DNA from: Arthrobacter gengyunqii
GTDB lineage: Bacteria > Actinomycetota > Actinomycetes > Actinomycetales > Micrococcaceae
Reading direction: 5' to 3'
Length of the DNA: 64,000 bases
Assembly: GCF_023022985.1 (NCBI RefSeq)
Contig: NZ_CP095461.1
Location: 868,001-932,000, forward strand
A model generated the notes under the pieces. That model was not told the DNA's origin and did no database searches. It was given only the letters and a program-made list of their open reading frames with translations. Numbering within the stretch: position 1 is the first letter of the stretch; every line of letters starts with the position of its first letter. The position numbers and the translations under genes are program-made. Shown one piece after another: positions 35,037 to 44,099 of the stretch.

Positions 35037-35474
35037 TCAGATCTCCTCGGGGTACCGTTCCGGTTCCCGACCCAGGTTGAAGAACCTGCCCGTGATGGTT
35101 TCCGGCTGGATCTCCACGTAACGGTACTTCAGGGTCCGCACCCACGGCTGCAACGGGAGCTCGTCCGCGGCGTCGATCTCGCTCTGCGTCTCCAAGAGGC
35201 GCGTGGTGCCATGGACCACCACGGACCAGGCTTGGTCACTGAGGATTCCGTCCGCCTCGAACGCCACATGGTCGTTTACGGTCAGCTCGGCGAGCTTGGT
35301 GCCGGGGCTGGTGCGGAACAGGATGACGCCGTCGTGCGCATAGTAATTCAGCGGATAAATGCTCGGCCGGTTGGCCACACTCACCGCCAGACGTCCGTGG
35401 AAGGTTTTCTCCAGATACTTCCAGCACTGCTCAGGACTTAACTCGACAATGGGCGGCCGTTCTTCGGTAGTCAT
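35037..35474 (-). CDS. Pyridoxamine 5'-phosphate oxidase-fold flavoprotein
   Basis: 145 residues from ATG 35474; the frame stays open for another 870 bp upstream only because it shadows the catalase gene. 'GRLAVSVANRPSIYPLNYYA', 'ILFRTSPGTKLAELTVNDHV' and 'SVVVHGTTRLLET' match the PPOX/NimA-like split-barrel flavin proteins of actinobacteria (F420- or FMN-type reductases). The start is 162 bp from the divergent catalase start. Physiological substrate unknown. Confidence 0.83.
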   Translation of the reverse strand: MTTEERPPIVELSPEQCWKYLEKTFHGRLAVSVANRPSIYPLNYYAHDGVILFRTSPGTKLAELTVNDHVAFEADGILSDQAWSVVVHGTTRLLETQSEIDAADELPLQPWVRTLKYRYVEIQPETITGRFFNLGREPERYPEEI

Positions 35475-35636
35475 GGCCCCAGTCTGCCAAGGGGAGGCCG
35501 TTGCCGCCACTGCGGGGCTCCGAACCGAGCTTGACGCGTGATGCGGCGCACAATAAGAGTGGAGGTGGAAAAAGTTTTTACCCTGGTCATGCAGGACCTG
35601 ACCTCGACCCACAGACCTCCACACAGAGAGAACGTG

Positions 35637-37310
35637 ATGACAGACGCAGTGAGCACGAACCCCGTCGACGGCGAAGGCCGAGACACCGTCCAACAGCACC
35701 TGACCACCCGGCAGGGCCACCCGGTGTATGACAACCAGAACACCCGCACCGTGGGAGCCCGCGGCCCGGCCACACTGGAGAATTACCAGCTCCTGGAAAA
35801 GATCAGCCACTTCGACCGCGAGCGGATCCCGGAGCGCGTAGTCCACGCCCGCGGTTTCGTGGCCTATGGAGAATTCGAGGCAACCGGAAAATGGGGCGAC
35901 GAGCCCATTGCCAAGTACACCCGGGCCAAGCTCTTCTCCGAGCCAGGGAAGAAGACCGACGTCGCCATCCGCTTCTCCTCCGTGATCGGCGGACGTGACT
36001 CTTCTGAGGCGGCACGCGACCCCCGCGGCTTCGCGATCAAGTTCTACACCGAAGACGGTAACTGGGACCTGGTGGGCAACAACCTGGGTGTGTTCTTCAT
36101 CCGCGACGCCATCAAGTTCCCGGATGTTATTCACTCCCTGAAGCCCGACCCCGTCACCTTCCGCCAGGAACCGGCCCGGATCTTCGACTTTATGTCCCAG
36201 ACCCCGGAGTCCATGCACATGCTGGTGAACCTCTTCAGCCCGCGCGGCATCCCTGCGGACTACCGCCACATGCAGGGCTTCGGCGTGAACACCTACCGCT
36301 GGGTCAACGCCCAGGGCGAGTCCAAGCTGGTCAAGTACCACTGGCTGCCGAAGCAGGGCGTGAAGTCACTGACCGAGGAAGACGCCGCGAACATCCAGGC
36401 CAACGACCTCGGCCACGCCTCCAAGGACCTGTACGAGGCCATTGAGCGCGGCGACTACCCCCAGTGGGACCTGTACGTGCAGCTGATGGATGACAACGAC
36501 CATCCGGAACTGGACTTCGATCCGCTGGATGACACCAAGACCTGGCCGGAGCAGGTGTTTGAGCCCAAGTACGTGGGCACCATGACGCTGAACCGCAACG
36601 TCACCGACCACCACAATGAAAACGAGCAGATCGCCTTCGGCACCGGCGTGCTGGTGGACGGCCTGGAGTTCTCCGATGACAAGATGCTGGTGGGCCGGAC
36701 CTTCAGCTATTCGGACACGCAGCGCTACCGCGTGGGACCGAACTATCTGCAGCTTCCGGTGAACTCCGCGAAGAACGCCCCTGTTGCCACCAACCAGCGC
36801 GGCGGCCAGATGTCTTTCGGCACCGACCTCGCGCCGGGCCAGAACCCGCACGTGAACTACGAGCCGAACATCACCGGCGGGCTGCAGGAAGCACCGAAGA
36901 CCGCGCCGTCCGAGCTGGGCCCGGAGCTTGAAGGCCGTCTGATCCGTGCCCGCCTGCCGCGTACGAATGACTACATGCAGGCCGGGCAGCGCTACCAGCT
37001 GATGGAGCAGTGGGAGAAGGACGACCTGGTGGCGAACTTCGTGGCCAATATCGGCGAAGCGGTCCGCCCGGTGCAGGAGCGGATGCTCTGGCACTTCTAC
37101 ATGTGCGACGACGAGCTGGGCGCCCGCGTCGGTGAGGGCCTGGGCATCAGCCTGGACGAGGTCAAGGATCTTGGCCCCCTGGCCACGCAGACCCTCAATG
37201 AGGAAGAAAGCGAGCGGATGAAGAACCTGGGCCATAACGGCCCCCGCAACGTGGAAGGCCTCACCATGACGCACTGCGTTCCCAATGAACACGTGGTGGT
37301 CACCCGCTAA
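35637..37310 (+). CDS. katA: Heme catalase
   Basis: 557 residues from ATG 35637 (AGAGAG upstream; a GTG directly before it is also possible). Catalytic His lies in '[16 protein letters not shown]', the distal Asn in '[12 protein letters not shown]', and the proximal heme-ligand Tyr in '[13 protein letters not shown]'. These are all the signatures of monofunctional heme catalases that convert H2O2 to water and O2. The length fits clade with a short C-terminal extension but no flavodoxin-like domain. Divergent from the PPOX gene; terminator at 37342. Confidence 0.95.
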   Translation: MTDAVSTNPVDGEGRDTVQQHLTTRQGHPVYDNQNTRTVGARGPATLENYQLLEKISHFDRERIPERVVHARGFVAYGEFEATGKWGDEPIAKYTRAKLFSEPGKKTDVAIRFSSVIGGRDSSEAARDPRGFAIKFYTEDGNWDLVGNNLGVFFIRDAIKFPDVIHSLKPDPVTFRQEPARIFDFMSQTPESMHMLVNLFSPRGIPADYRHMQGFGVNTYRWVNAQGESKLVKYHWLPKQGVKSLTEEDAANIQANDLGHASKDLYEAIERGDYPQWDLYVQLMDDNDHPELDFDPLDDTKTWPEQVFEPKYVGTMTLNRNVTDHHNENEQIAFGTGVLVDGLEFSDDKMLVGRTFSYSDTQRYRVGPNYLQLPVNSAKNAPVATNQRGGQMSFGTDLAPGQNPHVNYEPNITGGLQEAPKTAPSELGPELEGRLIRARLPRTNDYMQAGQRYQLMEQWEKDDLVANFVANIGEAVRPVQERMLWHFYMCDDELGARVGEGLGISLDEVKDLGPLATQTLNEEESERMKNLGHNGPRNVEGLTMTHCVPNEHVVVTR

Positions 37311-37341
37311 CTGCGGCAGCGGTCCGCAGGGCCCAAGCAGC

Positions 37342-37386
37342 ACGACGACGGCGGCGCTCACCTGAAGTGGGGGCCGCCGTCGTCGT
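37342..37386 (+). terminator. Terminator after catalase
   Basis: 14-bp stem ACGACGACGGCGGC (37342-37355) with GCCGCCGTCGTCGT (37373-37386), followed by TGTTGGG. It lies between convergent katA and the SDR gene and may serve both. The ACGACGACGGCG core recurs in the terminator at 63500. Confidence 0.8.
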
Positions 37387-37423
37387 TGTTGGGCTTGCTT
37401 CTCCGGGGTGACCCGGAACCCGG

Positions 37424-38203
37424 TTAGACGGGCGTTACGTAGGCGCCCGAGATGCCGCCGTCCACCAGGAAGGTGGACGCGGTCATGAAGGACGAATCGT
37501 CGCTGGCCAGGAACGCGACAGCCGCGGCAATTTCCTCCGGTTCAGCGAAGCGGCCCAGGGGAACGTGGACCAGCCGCCGGGCCGCGCGTTCCGGATCCCG
37601 GGCAAAAAGGTCCCGGAGCAGGGGAGTGTTCACCGGTCCCGGGCACAGCGCGTTGACCCGCACGCCCCGGCGGGCGAATTCGACGCCGAGTTCGCGGCTC
37701 ATGGCCAGGACCCCGCCCTTGGACGCACTGTAGGAAATCTGGGAGGTGGCTGCGCCCATCACCGCCACGAAGGACGCGGTGTTGATGATGGACCCCTTGC
37801 CGGCATCGAGCATGTGCGGCAGGGCGTACTTGCAGCAGTAGTAAACCGAGGTGAGGTTTACGTCCTGCACCTTGCGCCACGCGTCGATGCCGGTGGAGAG
37901 GATGGACGCGTCCTCCGGCGGGGAAATCCCCGCATTGTTGAAGGCGATGTCCACCCGCCCGTAGGTGTCCCGGGTGATGTCGTAGAGGGTCCTGACCTCT
38001 TCCTCGGAGGTGACGTCCACCGGCACGAAGAGTCCGCCCACTTCATCGGCGGCCGCCTTGCCGGCCGCAGGATCGTTGTCGGCCACCACCACGTGCGCTC
38101 CCTCGGCGGCCAGCCGCCGGGCACTGGCCAGCCCGATGCCGCTGCCTCCTCCTGTAATGACAGCAGTGCGTCCTTGGAGCCGGTTCGAGACCACTTCAGG
38201 CAT
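37424..38203 (-). CDS. Short-chain dehydrogenase, putative gamma-glutamyl-alcohol oxidation step
   Basis: 259 residues from ATG 38203 (GGAAGGA upstream). NAD(P) motif 'TGGGSGIG' (17-24), 'NNAG' (89-92), catalytic Ser144, Y158 and K162 ('YSASK') are all present. It is the last gene of a five-gene minus-strand operon with aldehyde dehydrogenase, gamma-glutamyl hydrolase, a glutamine-synthetase-like ligase and an ethanolamine-type permease. In that setting it could oxidise the alcohol of gamma-glutamylethanolamide to the aldehyde. In the Puu polyamine route this step is done by an FAD oxidase, which is absent here. The role is inferred. Confidence 0.85.
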   Translation of the reverse strand: MPEVVSNRLQGRTAVITGGGSGIGLASARRLAAEGAHVVVADNDPAAGKAAADEVGGLFVPVDVTSEEEVRTLYDITRDTYGRVDIAFNNAGISPPEDASILSTGIDAWRKVQDVNLTSVYYCCKYALPHMLDAGKGSIINTASFVAVMGAATSQISYSASKGGVLAMSRELGVEFARRGVRVNALCPGPVNTPLLRDLFARDPERAARRLVHVPLGRFAEPEEIAAAVAFLASDDSSFMTASTFLVDGGISGAYVTPV

Positions 38204-38225
38204 GGTTTTCCTTCCAACGGGGCCG

Positions 38226-39593
38226 CTACCGGCCGGTGGCAATGAAGACGTTCTTTGTTTCGGTGAAGGCATCAAGGGCATCCGGTCCCAGCTCCCGGCC
38301 CAGCCCGGAGTGCTTGAAACCGCCAAAAGGAGTGGAGTAGCGAACTGAGGAGTGCGAGTTCACTGACAGGTTGCCTGCTTCCACTCCGCGGGCAACCCGC
38401 AGGGCGCGGCCCAGGTCATTGGTCCAGATGGAACCGGAAAGCCCGTAGTCGGAGTCATTGGCTATCCGGACCGCGTCAGCTTCGTCCCTAAACGGAACAA
38501 CGGCCAGGACCGGGCCGAAAATCTCCTCCCGGAGAACCCGGCTGCCCGGCGCCGGCGTCAGGACGGTGGGCGGAAACCAGAAACCCGGCCCGTCTGGTGT
38601 TTGTCCGCGGAAGGCAACTTCGCCCTCGCTCACGAAGCCGGCCACCCGCTCCTGCTGGGCTGCGGAGATCAGCGGCCCCATCAGGGTGGACTCCCGGAGA
38701 GGGTCGCCCACCTCCCAAGCTTTGATATGTGGCTCAAGCAGTTCCAGGAAGCGGTCAAAGACGCTCTCCTGCACCAGTACACGGGAGCGGGCGCAGCAAT
38801 CCTGTCCGGCATTGTCGAACGCCCCGGCCGGGGCGGCGGCCGCCACTGCGTCCAGGTCGACGTCGTCGAACACAATATTGGCGCTCTTGCCTCCGAGTTC
38901 CAGGGTGAGGCGCTTGATCTGGTCCGAACAGCCCGCCATGATCCGCCGCCCCACCTCGGTGGACCCGGTGAACACCACCTTGCGGACCGCCGGATGCGTG
39001 ACAAACCGTTCGCCGATGACCGTTCCTTTTCCGGGCAGGATCTGCAGCACGCCCTCAGGGATTCCTGCTTCGAGGGCGAGTTCACCGAGCCGCAGTGCGG
39101 TCAGGGGCGTCAGCTCCGCGGGTTTGAGCAGCACGGTGTTGCCGGCGGCCAGCGCCGGAGCAAACCCCCATGCCGCTATGGGCATGGGGAAGTTCCAGGG
39201 GACGATCACACCCACCACGCCCAGCGGTTCATGGAAGGTGATGTCGATGCCGCCGGCCACGGGGATCTGCGCACCGGTATGACGCTCAGGGGCACCGGAA
39301 TAGTAGTTCAGGACATCCCTGACGTTGCCGGCTTCCCAGCGGGCATTGCCGACAGTGTGGCCGGCGTTGGCGACTTCGAGGGCTGCCAGGTTCTCCAGAT
39401 CCGCGTCCACTGCAGCAGCAAACCGGCGCAGCAGCAGTGCGCGATCCGCCGGCGCAGTGCTGCGCCAGGATTCGAAGGCGCCGGCGGCTTTCGCGATTGC
39501 CTCGTCGGTGTCTTCCAAGGACAGCGGGCTTACAGCGGCGAGCACCTCTTCGGTGGCCGGGTTGATGACGGATTCGGAAGTAGTTGTTGTCAC
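38226..39593 (-). CDS. NAD-dependent aldehyde dehydrogenase
   Basis: 455 residues. Catalytic residues can be placed: N134 in 'VPWNFPMP', K157, E232 in 'LELGGKS', and Cys 266 in 'GQDCCA', with the '[14 protein letters not shown]' C-terminal block. Slightly shorter at the N-terminus than the usual 480-500. Overlaps the upstream hydrolase stop by four bases, so coupled translation. In the cluster it would convert a gamma-glutamyl aldehyde to the acid (PuuC-like step). Substrate inferred only from context. Confidence 0.9.
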   Translation of the reverse strand: MTTTTSESVINPATEEVLAAVSPLSLEDTDEAIAKAAGAFESWRSTAPADRALLLRRFAAAVDADLENLAALEVANAGHTVGNARWEAGNVRDVLNYYSGAPERHTGAQIPVAGGIDITFHEPLGVVGVIVPWNFPMPIAAWGFAPALAAGNTVLLKPAELTPLTALRLGELALEAGIPEGVLQILPGKGTVIGERFVTHPAVRKVVFTGSTEVGRRIMAGCSDQIKRLTLELGGKSANIVFDDVDLDAVAAAAPAGAFDNAGQDCCARSRVLVQESVFDRFLELLEPHIKAWEVGDPLRESTLMGPLISAAQQERVAGFVSEGEVAFRGQTPDGPGFWFPPTVLTPAPGSRVLREEIFGPVLAVVPFRDEADAVRIANDSDYGLSGSIWTNDLGRALRVARGVEAGNLSVNSHSSVRYSTPFGGFKHSGLGRELGPDALDAFTETKNVFIATGR

Positions 39594-40324
39594 TGGCTGA
39601 TCCTTTCCCTGAAGCGTGCTGCCTCGGCGATGAACCCGGTGAACATCCTCAGATCGCCGGGGTTCTGTTCAGGATGGAATTGCACGCCCAAGACCCAGCC
39701 CGGACTGACGGTTTCGATGGCCTCGATGGTGCCTTCGGGTGCGACGGCAGTTACCCGCAGCCCGTGGCCGAGGTCCTCGATGCCCTGATGGTGGTAGCAG
39801 GGGGCGCTCGCTGCCTCGCCCAGCAGTGCGCCGATGATGCTGTCCGGAGCGGTGGTGAAGGCGACCTCCCCAAATACCCCCGGGGCGGGTTGGTAGGTGG
39901 CTTCAGGCCGGATGTCGGGAAGGTGCTGGATCAGGGTGCCGCCGAGGGCAACATTGAGAATCTGGGCGCCGCGGCAGACGGCGAGCAGGGGCAGGCCTGC
40001 CTCCAGCGCCGCCTTGGTCAGGGCCAGATCGTGGGCATCCCTCACCGGCTGGCTGACGGTGAGCGGATGCGGATCGTGGCCGTAGAGCGCCGGGTCGACG
40101 TCGGGTCCGCCTGCGGTGACCAGCCCGTCCAACGAGTCCAGGATCCGGGTGTCGGTTCCGACAGGGGGCAGCAGCACGGGGCTGCCGCCGGCTGCCGTCA
40201 CGGCCTCCACATAGGTGCCTGGAATCAGGGCCGCCGTCCCTTCCCACACGCCCCAGGCGGCGGACTGATAGTAGGTGGTGATGCCGATCAGTGGACGGAT
40301 CCGGTCAGAGCCGTTCAAATCCAC
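39590..40324 (-). CDS. Gamma-glutamyl amide hydrolase, class I glutamine amidotransferase (PuuD-like)
   Basis: 244 residues from GTG 40324 (GGGAGC upstream), overlapping the ligase gene by 20 bp; a longer frame to 40564 lies within that gene. Opening '[10 protein letters not shown]' and 'GGSPVLLPP' match PuuD/peptidase C26. The catalytic triad is C117 ('[15 protein letters not shown]'), H217 and E219 ('GVQFHPEQ'). PuuD-type enzymes hydrolyse gamma-glutamyl-GABA; here the product would be the gamma-glutamyl acid made by the adjacent dehydrogenases, returning glutamate. Confidence 0.88.
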   Translation of the reverse strand: MDLNGSDRIRPLIGITTYYQSAAWGVWEGTAALIPGTYVEAVTAAGGSPVLLPPVGTDTRILDSLDGLVTAGGPDVDPALYGHDPHPLTVSQPVRDAHDLALTKAALEAGLPLLAVCRGAQILNVALGGTLIQHLPDIRPEATYQPAPGVFGEVAFTTAPDSIIGALLGEAASAPCYHHQGIEDLGHGLRVTAVAPEGTIEAIETVSPGWVLGVQFHPEQNPGDLRMFTGFIAEAARFRERISQ

Positions 40325-41720
40325 GCTTGCGCTCCCAGTCGGTGACGGCGGCTTCAAAGGCGGAGAGTTCGACGTCGGCTGCGTGGACGTAGTGGGACAC
40401 CACCTCGTCCCCGAAGGCCTTGCGGGCGATTTCGCTGCCGGCCAGCAGATCGCGGGAGGCGCGCAGCGTGGTGGGCAGCCGGTCTGCATCGGTGGTGTAC
40501 GCGTTGCCGGCGGTGACGGGCTCCAGCGGCAGCCGGTTCTCGATGCCGTGGATGGCGCCGGCAATCAGTGCAGCCGCCGCGAGGTAGGGGTTGAGGTCTC
40601 CACCGCCAACCCGGTTCTCCGTCCTCATCCCGGCGCCGTGGCCCACCACCCGGAGGGAGCAGCTGCGGTTGTCCAGTCCCCAGGCAACGGCTGTGGGAGC
40701 AAAGCTGCCTTCAACGAAACGTTTGTAGGAGTTGACGTTGGGGGCAAGGAAATAGGTCATTTCCTTCAATGCCGCCAGCTGGCCGGCAATGAAGTGCTCC
40801 ATCAGATCGCTGAATCCGTGCTCGCGGTCCCCGCTCAGGACATCGTCGCCGTTGAGGTCCCGCAGACTGAAGTGAATGTGGCAGGAATTTCCTTCCCGCT
40901 CATTGAACTTGGCCATGAACGTCACGCTCTTGCCCTGCAGATCAGCGATTTCCTTGGCACCATTCTTGTAAAAGGCATGGTTGTCGCAGGTGCGCAGCGC
41001 CTCGTCGAATCTGAACGTCACTTCCTGCTGGCCGAAGTTGCACTCGCCCTTGGAGGATTCCACCACCATGCCGGCGCCCTCCATGCCGTTGCGGATGGCC
41101 CGCAGCACCGGCTCCAGCCGCGAGGTTGCCAGCAGCGAATAATCAACGTTGTACCGGCTGGCCTCGCGCATCCCGGTGTATTCCCGGTCCCAGGCGGCAG
41201 AGAAACTGTCATCGAAAAGAAGGAATTCCAGTTCGGTGCCGATGTAGGCGCGGTAGCCCAGGGACTCCAGCCGGTCGATCTGCCGGCGGAGGATCTGCCG
41301 GGGAGACGGCGCCAGCGGCGTGCCGCCTGTGCTCAGCACATCGCATTGAATCATGGCTGTTCCGGGAAGCCAGGGGACCAGCCGCAGGGTGTCCGGATCC
41401 GGACGCATGACCAGGTCACCGTAGCCGTTGGCCCAGGACGATGATTCGTAGCCTTCGATGGTGTTCATCTCCACGTCCACGGCCAGCAGGTAGTTGCAGC
41501 CTTCGGCTCCGTGCGGGTACACGTCCTCCAGAAAGGACCGTGCCCCGCAGCGTTTGCCCTGCAGCCGGCCCAGATGGTCGGTGATGGCAACAATGACGGT
41601 ATCGATGGTGCCGGCGGCGATGAGCTCCCGCAGGTCATCCATACTCACGTTGTTGTTCTTGCCGGAGTTGTTCTTGCCGGAGTTGTTTGTGGTGGGGTTG
41701 GCGGGGCTTTGGTCGGTCAT
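40305..41720 (-). CDS. Glutamine-synthetase-like gamma-glutamylamine/ethanolamide ligase
   Basis: 471 residues from ATG 41720; a GTG nine bases upstream is the alternative. Type I GS fold: 'GTELEFLLFD', 'ESSKGECNFGQQEVTF', 'NSCHIHFSL', 'NSYKRFVEGSFAP' and 'DNRSCSLRV'. It lacks the 'NLYDLP' adenylylation loop of assimilatory GlnA, and it sits with a permease, two dehydrogenases and a PuuD-like hydrolase. It therefore most likely ligates glutamate to an amine using ATP (PuuA, IpuC, or Streptomyces GlnA3/GlnA4 type). The N-terminus carries a repeated Asn-Asn-Ser-Gly-Lys coded by a perfect 15-bp tandem repeat (41653-41682). Confidence 0.87.
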   Translation of the reverse strand: MTDQSPANPTTNNSGKNNSGKNNNVSMDDLRELIAAGTIDTVIVAITDHLGRLQGKRCGARSFLEDVYPHGAEGCNYLLAVDVEMNTIEGYESSSWANGYGDLVMRPDPDTLRLVPWLPGTAMIQCDVLSTGGTPLAPSPRQILRRQIDRLESLGYRAYIGTELEFLLFDDSFSAAWDREYTGMREASRYNVDYSLLATSRLEPVLRAIRNGMEGAGMVVESSKGECNFGQQEVTFRFDEALRTCDNHAFYKNGAKEIADLQGKSVTFMAKFNEREGNSCHIHFSLRDLNGDDVLSGDREHGFSDLMEHFIAGQLAALKEMTYFLAPNVNSYKRFVEGSFAPTAVAWGLDNRSCSLRVVGHGAGMRTENRVGGGDLNPYLAAAALIAGAIHGIENRLPLEPVTAGNAYTTDADRLPTTLRASRDLLAGSEIARKAFGDEVVSHYVHAADVELSAFEAAVTDWERKRGFERL

Positions 41721-41767
41721 GCTCTCCACATTCCTGTTGAGGCCGGGGCTAGTCTGGTTCCCCGCGG

Positions 41768-43201
41768 CTATCGGATTTCGGATTCGGCCTGGCTGATCTG
41801 AGCGAATTCCTCTTCCGGAGCGCTCGCCACCAGGTGATGGCGGCTGTAAAACCAGAAGTAGGCCAAAGCAGCGACAAAGATTCCGGCTGTGATGGAGGCC
41901 GCCAGCACATCCACGACAAAGGTGGCGATCACGGCCACCACCGCCAGGACCAGCGCGACGCCGGTGGTGAACACTCCGCCGGGTGTCCGGTAACTGCGCG
42001 GCAGGTCCGGTTCCTTCCGGCGCAGCACGATGTGGGAAAGGTTCAGCAGCACGTAGGACACCGTGGCGCCGAAGACGGCGATGTTGATCAGCAGTCCGCC
42101 GTCCTTGGTGAATGCTGCGAGAAGGAAGCCGATGGTGCCCGGGACGATCAGCGCCATGTACGGGGTGCGCCAGCGGGTGGTCAGCGACATCCAGCGGGGC
42201 AGGTATCCGGCGCGGGAGAGCGCGAACAGCTGCCGGGAGTAGGCATAAACGATGGAGAAGAAACTGGCCACCAGGCCGGCGAGCCCGGCGTAGTTCACGA
42301 AGTCGGCGAGGAAAGTGTTGCCGCCGTACGCGATGCGCAGGGCTTCGGGAAGGGGGTTGTCCGAGGTGCTCATGGCCTCGGCTCCCGCGGCTCCGGGGAC
42401 CAGCACCAGCATCAGGGCACCGAACACCAGCAGGATGGCCATGGCTGCGATGATGCCCCGGGGCATGTCCTTCTTGGGATCGGCGGTTTCCTCGGCTGCC
42501 AATGGGACGCCTTCAACGGCAAGGAAGAACCAGATGCCGTAGACCAGGGCTGCGAGGGCCCCGGCGAACCCCATGGGAAGGAAAGCGCTGGCCCCGGCTG
42601 CGTCGGAGGGCACGATGTCGAAGAGGTTCGCGGCGTCAAACTTGGGGACCAGGCCAACCACGGTGGCCAGGAGTGCCAGGACAGCGATTGCGGTGATGAC
42701 GAACATCAGCTTTAGCGCCTCGCCCACCCCGCGGAGGTGGATGCCAATGAAGACGGCGTAGGTGACCAGGTAGACCGGCCACGAGTTCGTGATGCCGAAG
42801 AGTCCCAGGGCCTCGATGTAGCCGCCAATGAAGGTGGCAATCGCCGCGGGGGCCACGGCGTACTCGATGAGGACGGCCATGCCGGTGGCGAAGCCTCCCA
42901 GCGGCCCGAGCGCCCGGCGGGCGAAACCGTAACCTGCTCCCGCCGTCGGCAGCGTGGAAGACAGCTCGGCGAGGCCGAAGACCATGCACGTGTACATGAT
43001 CCCCATCAGGACAAAGGCGATCAGGAGTCCGCCCCAGCCGCCCTGTGCCAATCCAAGGTTCCACCCCGAGAAGTCCCCGGAAATCACGTAGGCCACGCCC
43101 AGACCGGCCAGCAGTATCCAGCCGGCCGCCCCGCGCTTGAGCTGGCGGTGGTCCATGTAGTTCGCGTCTACCTTGGTGTAGTCGACCCTGCTTTTTGCCA
43201 T
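41768..43201 (-). CDS. APC-superfamily permease, ethanolamine permease (Eat) type
   Basis: 477 residues from ATG 43201; an upstream in-frame start at 43279 is in the operator region. Twelve membrane segments. 'YVISGDFSGWNLGLAQGG', 'CMVFGLAELSSTLPTAGAGY' and 'ARRALGPLGG' follow the ethanolamine permease subfamily closely. It is first gene of the operon, 47 bp before the ligase gene, so it probably brings in the amine that is then gamma-glutamylated. The C-terminal 25 residues are a soluble acidic tail. Confidence 0.85.
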   Translation of the reverse strand: MAKSRVDYTKVDANYMDHRQLKRGAAGWILLAGLGVAYVISGDFSGWNLGLAQGGWGGLLIAFVLMGIMYTCMVFGLAELSSTLPTAGAGYGFARRALGPLGGFATGMAVLIEYAVAPAAIATFIGGYIEALGLFGITNSWPVYLVTYAVFIGIHLRGVGEALKLMFVITAIAVLALLATVVGLVPKFDAANLFDIVPSDAAGASAFLPMGFAGALAALVYGIWFFLAVEGVPLAAEETADPKKDMPRGIIAAMAILLVFGALMLVLVPGAAGAEAMSTSDNPLPEALRIAYGGNTFLADFVNYAGLAGLVASFFSIVYAYSRQLFALSRAGYLPRWMSLTTRWRTPYMALIVPGTIGFLLAAFTKDGGLLINIAVFGATVSYVLLNLSHIVLRRKEPDLPRSYRTPGGVFTTGVALVLAVVAVIATFVVDVLAASITAGIFVAALAYFWFYSRHHLVASAPEEEFAQISQAESEIR

Positions 43202-43245
43202 GCCGGTTCCTTTTCGAAGGGGAGCGGAGCAATGCTGAGAGACCA

Positions 43246-43265
43246 ATGGACTGATTTCAGTCCAT
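43246..43265. promoter_or_regulatory. Perfect palindrome, likely operator of the amine operon
   Basis: ATGGACTGATTTCAGTCCAT is a perfect 20-bp inverted repeat (9-bp arms, TT centre). It lies 45 bp upstream of the permease start in the 169-bp divergent region shared with the GntR-type regulator gene. A shorter repeat CCAAATTTCTTTGG is at 43322-43335, near the regulator start. Dimeric FadR/GntR proteins bind such sites; assignment is inferred from position. Confidence 0.65.
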
Positions 43266-43370
43266 GATTTTGTCGCCAAGTCTGTAGCCCGCTGGAGAAT
43301 CCGTCAAGGGGCTCAGGCAAGCCAAATTTCTTTGGTCTGCTTTCAGGACATTCAGGATTAGACTCACCAC

Positions 43371-44099
43371 ATGAATCAGCCGCACTTTGACCCGGTGGCG
43401 CTGGTGCCGCGCCCGGTCCGGACCGGCAACGCATTTGAAGAGACGATGGAGCGGCTGCTCCAGGGACTCAAGCTCGGCATTTATTCGGCCGGGTCCAAGC
43501 TGCCCGCTGAGCGTGAACTGGCTGAACAGCTCGGGGTCTCACGGGCCACCCTGCGCGATGCGCTCGCCGAACTGCAGACTGCCGGATATCTCCAGTCGCG
43601 CCGCGGCAGATACGGGGGGACGTTCGCTGTATCTGTGCTGCCGGAGGTGTCCGCCCCGGCCAGGACACGCGGGCAGGGGGCTTCTGCCGATGACGTGGAG
43701 GACATCCTGCTCTTCCGGAACGTGGTGGAACCCGCTGCGGCACGGCTGGCGGCCGAAGCAACCCTGGCACCGGACGCGCGCGCCCACCTGCTTGCCATGC
43801 TGGCGGAAGTGGACGGCGCCGGCACCGACACGTTCCGGCCCAAGGACTCACGCTTCCACATCGCAGTTGCGGAGTTGACGGGCTCGCCCAGCCTGGTCGC
43901 CGCCGTCGCCGACACAAGGGCACGGGTCAGCGACCTGTTGGACCGGATTCCCCTGCTGCAGACCAATCTGGACCACTCCCACACGCAGCACCGTCAGCTG
44001 GCCGACGCCATCCTGCGCGGTGACGGGGACGCGGCCGAAGCCGCCGCCGTCGTCCATCTGGAAGGAACCGCGCGGTTGCTGCGCGGGTTCCTGACCTAG
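43371..44099 (+). CDS. GntR-family transcription regulator, FadR (FCD) subfamily
   Basis: 242 residues. N-terminal winged helix (about 22-90): 'SKLPAERELAEQLGVSRATL' followed by 'RDALAELQTAGYLQSRRGRY'. The C-terminal all-helical FCD effector domain (about 115-235) has 'LLFRNVVEPAAARLAAEA' and 'DSRFHIAVAELTGSPSLVAA', with an Asp and His typical of its metal/carboxylate pocket. Divergent from the permease-ligase operon with a palindrome between, so it probably represses that operon until an amine-derived acid is present. Confidence 0.92.
   Translation: MNQPHFDPVALVPRPVRTGNAFEETMERLLQGLKLGIYSAGSKLPAERELAEQLGVSRATLRDALAELQTAGYLQSRRGRYGGTFAVSVLPEVSAPARTRGQGASADDVEDILLFRNVVEPAAARLAAEATLAPDARAHLLAMLAEVDGAGTDTFRPKDSRFHIAVAELTGSPSLVAAVADTRARVSDLLDRIPLLQTNLDHSHTQHRQLADAILRGDGDAAEAAAVVHLEGTARLLRGFLT

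Noticed and set aside
35475..36341. N-terminal extension of the PPOX-fold gene to 434 residues
   Set aside because: The added part is antisense to catalase; ATG 35474 gives the normal family length.
37424..43201. Classical Puu putrescine pathway
   Set aside because: No FAD-dependent gamma-glutamylputrescine oxidase (PuuB) is in the operon, and the permease resembles ethanolamine carriers more than PuuP.
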